Assembly: GCA_963621145.1 (NCBI GenBank) | Contig: CAVFDI010000063.1 | Location: 1-9,386, forward strand | From: W0P28-013 sp963621145 | GTDB taxonomy: Bacteria > Bacteroidota > Bacteroidia > Bacteroidales > Paludibacteraceae | Direction of reading: 5' to 3' | DNA: 9,386 nucleotides | Part shown: positions 6,057 through 9,386 of the stretch, one piece after another | Layout: the number at the start of each line of letters is the position of its first letter | How positions within the stretch are numbered: position 1 is the stretch's first letter | Position numbers and translations under genes: made by a program | The notes under the pieces: generated by a model | The model's database searches: none | Told to the model about the DNA's origin: nothing | The model's input: the letters and a program-made list of their open reading frames with translations, nothing else

Positions 6057-7580
6057 ATGGCAGAGAGAAAAGTCCGCGTGCGTTTTGCACCATCGCCCAC
6101 AGGCGCGCTGCACATCGGCGGCGTGCGCACAGCGTTGTACAATTATCTTTTCGCCCGTCAGCACGGCGGCGAACTCATTTTTCGCATCGAAGATACCGAC
6201 AGTCACCGCTTTGTTCCAGGTGCCGAAGAGTACATTTTGGAATCGTTTCGTTGGCTCGGAATAAAATTCGACGAGGGCGTTTCGTTCGGTGGAAACTACG
6301 GTCCATACCGCCAGAGCGAGCGCAAACCAATCTACAAAAAATATGTGCAGCAACTGCTCGATGCGGGCAAAGCCTACATTGCTTTCGATACGCCCGAAGA
6401 GTTGGACGCTAAACGCAAAGAGATTCCCAATTTTCAATACGATGCCTCTACGCGCATGCAAATGCGTAACTCGCTGACAATGAGCCGAGAAGAGGTCGAC
6501 CGCCGCATTGCCGAAGGCGAACAATATGTGGTGCGTTTTCTGATTGAGCCAGGCGAAGAAATCACCGTTCACGACCTGATTCGTGGCGATGTGCACATCA
6601 ACTCCACCATTCTCGACGATAAAGTGTTGTACAAATCGGCCGACGAACTGCCAACTTACCATTTGGCAAACATTGTCGACGACCATCTGATGGAGGTGTC
6701 GCACGTTATTCGTGGCGAAGAGTGGCTGCCAAGCGCGCCGCTGCATGTGTTGCTCTATCGCGCCTTTGGTTGGGAAGATTCGATGCCGCAGTTTGCACAC
6801 CTTTCGCTGCTTCTGAAACCCGATGGCAACGGCAAACTGAGCAAGCGCGATGGCGACCGTTTGGGTTTCCCCGTGTTCCCACTCGAATGGCACGACCCAA
6901 AAACTGGCGAGGTGTCGAGCGGCTATCGCGAAAGCGGCTATCTGCCCGAAGCAGTAATCAATTTCCTTGCGCTGCTGGGCTGGAACCCTGGCACCGACGA
7001 GGAAGTGATGTCGATTGACGACCTTGTGCGCCTGTTCAACATCGAACGCTGCAGCAAGAGCGGCGCCAAATTCGACTACGAAAAAGGCAAACATTTCAAC
7101 CATATCTATCTGCAAAAACGTAGCGACAAAGAGTTGGCACCCGAGGTTCAACAACATCTCGATCAACTTGGCATTACTGCCGACCCAGCCAAAGTGGAGA
7201 TGGCCATCGGAGCGATGAAAGAGCGCGCCACATTCACGCACGATTTGTGGGATTTATGCCGATTCTTCTTCGTTGCACCAACCGAATTCAACGAAAAAGA
7301 TGTGCAGAAACGTTGGAAAGAAGAAACTCCTGCCCTACTCACCGATCTGCTAGCAAAACTAGAAACAATCGCGACTTTCGACAATGCCGAAGCCGCCGAA
7401 GAAGAAATAAAAGCCTGGTGCGCAGAAAAAGGTTATGGTCTTGGCAATGTGATGAACCCGTTCCGCCTGACGCTTGTTGGCGAAATGCGTGGTCCACAAA
7501 TCTTCGTCATCACCAAAATTCTTGGCAAAGACGAAGTGCTGCGCCGTCTGCGCTACGCTCTAGAAAAAATTTCTTGCTAA
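6057..7580 (+). CDS. gltX: Glutamyl-tRNA synthetase
   Basis: The enzyme charges tRNA-Glu with glutamate using ATP in the cytoplasm. The 507-residue protein has the class I signature: RFAPSPTGALHIGG at 9-22 with the HIGH-type motif HIGG (19-22), the glutamate-site region FRIEDTD (42-48), a HVIRGEEW segment (216-223) and the KMSKS-type loop KLSKR (260-264). An extra segment of about 25 residues (roughly 267-292, with the FPVFPLEWHDP motif) follows that loop compared with E. coli-type GluRS. I recognise it from Bacteroidota homologues, which run to about 505 residues. The C-terminal anticodon-binding helical region looks complete. The ATG at 6057 begins right at the conserved N terminus, after an A-run. 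A lipid kinase gene follows 33 bases downstream and probably shares the transcript. Nothing is truncated. Confidence 0.97.
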   Translation: MAERKVRVRFAPSPTGALHIGGVRTALYNYLFARQHGGELIFRIEDTDSHRFVPGAEEYILESFRWLGIKFDEGVSFGGNYGPYRQSERKPIYKKYVQQLLDAGKAYIAFDTPEELDAKRKEIPNFQYDASTRMQMRNSLTMSREEVDRRIAEGEQYVVRFLIEPGEEITVHDLIRGDVHINSTILDDKVLYKSADELPTYHLANIVDDHLMEVSHVIRGEEWLPSAPLHVLLYRAFGWEDSMPQFAHLSLLLKPDGNGKLSKRDGDRLGFPVFPLEWHDPKTGEVSSGYRESGYLPEAVINFLALLGWNPGTDEEVMSIDDLVRLFNIERCSKSGAKFDYEKGKHFNHIYLQKRSDKELAPEVQQHLDQLGITADPAKVEMAIGAMKERATFTHDLWDLCRFFFVAPTEFNEKDVQKRWKEETPALLTDLLAKLETIATFDNAEAAEEEIKAWCAEKGYGLGNVMNPFRLTLVGEMRGPQIFVITKILGKDEVLRRLRYALEKISC

Positions 7581-7613
7581 TATTTTTCAAGGTAGAAATT
7601 GAGAATTTTGGAC

Positions 7614-8492
7614 ATGCGCAAAAAAATCCTCTTCATAGTCAATCCAAAATCGGGAACGCTAAGCAAAACCAACTGGATTTCGATGGCTACGCGCATGCTA
7701 GCCAAGGATTTCGATCTGGAATTTAAATACACCACGCACCGCGGTCATGCCTGCGAACTGGCGCAACAAGCCGCAGCCGACTGCATTCCGATAGTGGTGG
7801 CCGTTGGCGGCGATGGCACGGTGAACGAAATTGCAAGTTCGCTCGTTGGCACCGACACCGCATTGGCCATTCTGCCGCTCGGCTCGGGCAATGGTTTGGC
7901 GCGCGAACTTGGCATATCTACCAAAATTGCACCTAGTGCCATTAGCTGCATTAAACATCTGAATTTCAAGCAGATAGACTACGGACGGGTGAACGATGTG
8001 CCATTTTTCTGCACTTGCGGAGTCGGTTTCGATGCGCAAATCTCTTACGAAATAACGCAGCGTTCGCACCGCGGATTGTGGATGTATGTGTCGCTCTGCG
8101 TGAGAAATTATTTCCGTTTCAAACCGCTCACCTGCACTTTCGAGCACGATGGCATTAGCGAAACACGACAAGCATTCATGGTCAACTGCGCCAACATTCG
8201 CCAATTCGGTTTCAACGCCTACATTGCGCCGCGCGCCGACCTTTCCGACGGGAAATTGAGCATCACGGTAATAAAACCATTTGGTTTTTGGACGGCATTG
8301 CGGCTAATGATTTGCCTATTTACCAAGCGGCTCGACCACATGAAAAAATACGTGGAGACCTTCGATTGCGAGCGATTAACCATCACCACGCCACAAAAAA
8401 CGCCACTCCACTGCGATGGCGACTACATCGGGCTGGCCGACCACATCAATGTTGAAATTGTGCCAAACGCCCTGAAAGTGGTAACACCATAA
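7614..8492 (+). CDS. Diacylglycerol kinase-family lipid kinase (YegS/BmrU/DgkB type)
   Basis: The 292-residue protein has the DAGK catalytic fold: FIVNPKSGT at 7-15 opens the first nucleotide-binding strand, the VVAVGGDGTVNE motif lies at 61-72, and PLGSGNGLAREL at 88-99 is the second substrate-loop motif. CGVGFDA at 135-141 and the C-terminal HCDGD at 266-270 are the remaining family motifs. Such enzymes phosphorylate a lipid such as diacylglycerol at the inner face of the membrane. In bacteria the exact substrate varies (diacylglycerol, undecaprenol, phosphatidylglycerol, sphingoid bases), and it cannot be chosen from sequence. There is no signal peptide or clear transmembrane helix. I start it at the ATG at 7614; an in-frame TTG at 7599 would add five residues outside the fold. 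It lies 33 bases after gltX and ends at a strong terminator. Confidence 0.88.
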   Translation: MRKKILFIVNPKSGTLSKTNWISMATRMLAKDFDLEFKYTTHRGHACELAQQAAADCIPIVVAVGGDGTVNEIASSLVGTDTALAILPLGSGNGLARELGISTKIAPSAISCIKHLNFKQIDYGRVNDVPFFCTCGVGFDAQISYEITQRSHRGLWMYVSLCVRNYFRFKPLTCTFEHDGISETRQAFMVNCANIRQFGFNAYIAPRADLSDGKLSITVIKPFGFWTALRLMICLFTKRLDHMKKYVETFDCERLTITTPQKTPLHCDGDYIGLADHINVEIVPNALKVVTP

Positions 8493-8530
8493 AAAAAAAC
8501 GCAACTCCTTTTGGATTTGCGCTTTTTGTT
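8491..8530. terminator. Bidirectional intrinsic terminator between convergent operons
   Basis: CGCAA (8500-8504) pairs with TTGCG (8517-8521), and TCC (8506-8508) with GGA (8513-8515), around a TTTT loop with one mismatch (8505/8516). A run of nine A (8491-8499) lies to the left and TTTTT (8523-8527) to the right. On the plus strand the hairpin is followed by the T-tract. On the minus strand the A-run becomes a T9 tract. It begins within the lipid kinase stop codon and should end both the gltX operon and the ACP/dehydratase operon. Confidence 0.75.
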
Positions 8531-8539
8531 TCAGATTGG

Positions 8540-8555
8540 GCGGAAAAAACTCCGC
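8540..8555 (-). other. Small hairpin just after the dehydratase stop codon
   Basis: GCGGA (8540-8544) and TCCGC (8551-8555) form a perfect five-pair stem with a six-base A-rich loop (T-rich in the minus-strand transcript). It overlaps the last base of the minus-strand dehydratase stop codon and precedes the main terminator in that direction, so the operon may end with two hairpins in series. It has no T-tract of its own and is short enough to be chance. Confidence 0.3.
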
Positions 8556-8995
8556 TAATCCTCCTTAATAAAGATCTTCATCTGTCCCGAAGCCACCACA
8601 GCATCGTCGACGTGCGTCTCAGCCTCGAGCAGCGTGATACCAGCCGCCTCGCCAAGAATGCGCAGCGTGGTTTGCAGCGTGCTGCCCACGGCAGGCAATG
8701 CCTCGATGCGCAACTTTTTGATTTCGCCAATGTAGCCCAACTTGGGCGCAAGTCCCTGCTGAAACGTAGAAAAGCCCGCAAAAGCAGCAGCCGACTGAGC
8801 AATATGCTCAATCAGCCCTGGTTCGCGTAGCCTGCCATCGGCACAGAAAATGTTGTCGCTCTCGACGGTCAGAGCCGTGTGCGCCTCACTTTCGGTAGCA
8901 CTCACCAGCGTATCGACCATGACAATGGGCGGACGCTGCGGAATGAGTTTGTAGATGGCTTCGCCTGACAATAGTGGATTGTCGTTCGTTGCCAT
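8555..8995 (-). CDS. ApeP-like 3-hydroxyacyl-ACP dehydratase (hotdog fold, COG4706 type)
   Basis: The 146-residue protein fits the small FabZ-related hotdog dehydratases that remove water from 3-hydroxyacyl-ACP. The opening IPQRPPIVMVDTLV (18-31) matches the family's PHRPPM-type start. EPGLIEHIAQSAAAFAG (58-74) is the central hotdog helix, with E63 and Q67 at the positions of the FabZ catalytic helix. The GHFP segment that supplies the FabZ catalytic histidine is absent, replaced by CADGRL (51-56), as I recall for ApeP/COG4706 proteins. This argues against housekeeping FabZ. The start codon overlaps the stop of the acyl carrier protein gene (TAATG), so the two are translationally coupled and its substrate is probably carried by that ACP. 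In Bacteroidota such pairs belong to aryl-polyene or flexirubin-type pigment clusters. The cluster assignment is inference from these two genes only. Confidence 0.8.
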   Translation of the reverse strand: MATNDNPLLSGEAIYKLIPQRPPIVMVDTLVSATESEAHTALTVESDNIFCADGRLREPGLIEHIAQSAAAFAGFSTFQQGLAPKLGYIGEIKKLRIEALPAVGSTLQTTLRILGEAAGITLLEAETHVDDAVVASGQMKIFIKED

Positions 8996-9237
8996 TACGC
9001 CATGCGCTCAGCAATGAAATCGTAGAGTGCGCCGAAGGTTTTCACTTGTGGCATCTCGGCGGGTTTGATTTTCACACCAAACTCATTTTCGATGAGCGCA
9101 ACCATGTCGACAAGGCTCAAGCTATCGAGTTCGAGCGTCTCTTTGATGTTTGCATCGGGCGTAATAACCGATTCTTCTACTTCAAATTCTTCTGCCAATA
9201 CTTGATTTACTTTGGCAATCAATTCTTCTTTTTCCAT
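8995..9237 (-). CDS. Acyl carrier protein (specialised, cluster-type)
   Basis: This 80-residue acidic helical protein carries acyl chains on a 4'-phosphopantetheine arm. The attachment site is S39 in LELDSLSLVDMV (35-46), followed by helix 2, which has the expected acidic character (ENEFGV, 50-55). The start LIAKVNQVLAEEF (6-18) is a normal ACP helix 1. The sequence differs enough from housekeeping AcpP (DSLSLVD rather than the usual DSLDTVE) to suggest a dedicated carrier. Its stop codon shares one base with the dehydratase ATG downstream. The ATG at 9237 is preceded by AT-rich DNA without a Shine-Dalgarno motif. A phosphopantetheinyl transferase must act on it, but none is in the window. 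Other cluster genes would be expected upstream on the minus strand, beyond base 9386. Confidence 0.9.
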   Translation of the reverse strand: MEKEELIAKVNQVLAEEFEVEESVITPDANIKETLELDSLSLVDMVALIENEFGVKIKPAEMPQVKTFGALYDFIAERMA

Positions 9238-9386
9238 GTTTATTAATTTCAGATTTTTGTTTCAAAAGATTTTAGGTAGATTCTAAAAATTCTACGCGTT
9301 TATTGTTCTCTTTGGTCGGTTCAAAAAAATTTCTGCGATTTTTGTCGCTCTTTGCGAATTTTCGTTTCTAATCGGCATCTTTTTCG
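9238..9386. other. AT-rich spacer upstream of the ACP gene, possibly with the tail of an upstream gene
   Basis: I find no complete gene, no exact TAnnTTTG promoter box and no terminator in this stretch. Read on the minus strand, all three frames enter from the window edge and stop within it. One stops almost at once after EKDAD (TAG near 9371), one after 21 codons, and one after about 30. Any of these could be the end of an upstream cluster gene, but none shows a recognisable motif, so I do not call a partial CDS. Confidence 0.3.

Noticed and set aside
6048..7241. Nearly 400-codon minus-strand open frame antisense to gltX
   Set aside because: gltX on the plus strand is unmistakable and complete. 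The antisense frame is a by-product of its codon bias.
7603..7610. Possible promoter box GAATTTTG before the lipid kinase
   Set aside because: It differs from TAnnTTTG at the first base, has no TTG at the right distance, and lies only a few bases before the ATG. Co-transcription with gltX is simpler.
9326..9386. Partial upstream gene on the minus strand
   Set aside because: Three short unmarked tails are possible and none carries a recognisable motif, so choosing one would be a guess.

Overview
The window looks like chromosomal DNA from a member of the Bacteroidota, most likely Bacteroidales. Three things point there: promoter -7 boxes of the TAnnTTTG type (14-21, 6027-6034, and 6014-6007 on the minus strand), starts preceded by A-rich sequence rather than Shine-Dalgarno motifs, and a GltX with the long insertion after the KLSKR loop that I associate with this phylum. 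Coding DNA is of roughly balanced G+C and the spacers are AT-rich. I see no mobile element, tRNA, rRNA or CRISPR array.

Region 1 (1-4995, plus strand) is a three-gene unit. A promoter and a tandem palindromic repeat precede a double-domain ATPase of the acyl-CoA dehydratase activase (BadF/BcrA/HgdC) family. Next comes a large cysteine-rich partner with two HgdB-like halves (DUF2229/COG3580-3581 type), then a TetR-family regulator. In many bacteria the first two proteins form one chain of about 1,400 residues. Here they are split at the domain boundary, with the second frame at -1 relative to the first and an in-phase A-AAA-AAT heptamer just before the first stop. This is the most interesting feature of the window. 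It could be programmed frameshifting, true gene fission, or a one-base homopolymer deletion or error.

Region 2 (5008-5886, minus strand) is an exported TraB/GumN-family protein, convergent with the regulator gene. Region 3 (6057-8492, plus strand) holds gltX (glutamyl-tRNA synthetase) followed by a diacylglycerol-kinase-type lipid kinase, and ends in a strong, probably bidirectional terminator. The traB and gltX promoters appear to overlap between the two genes.

Region 4 (8555-9237, minus strand) is a translationally coupled pair: an acyl carrier protein and an ApeP-like hotdog 3-hydroxyacyl-ACP dehydratase. In Bacteroidota such pairs usually belong to aryl-polyene/flexirubin-type pigment clusters. 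If so, the rest of the cluster lies to the right of the window and this pair is its 3' end.
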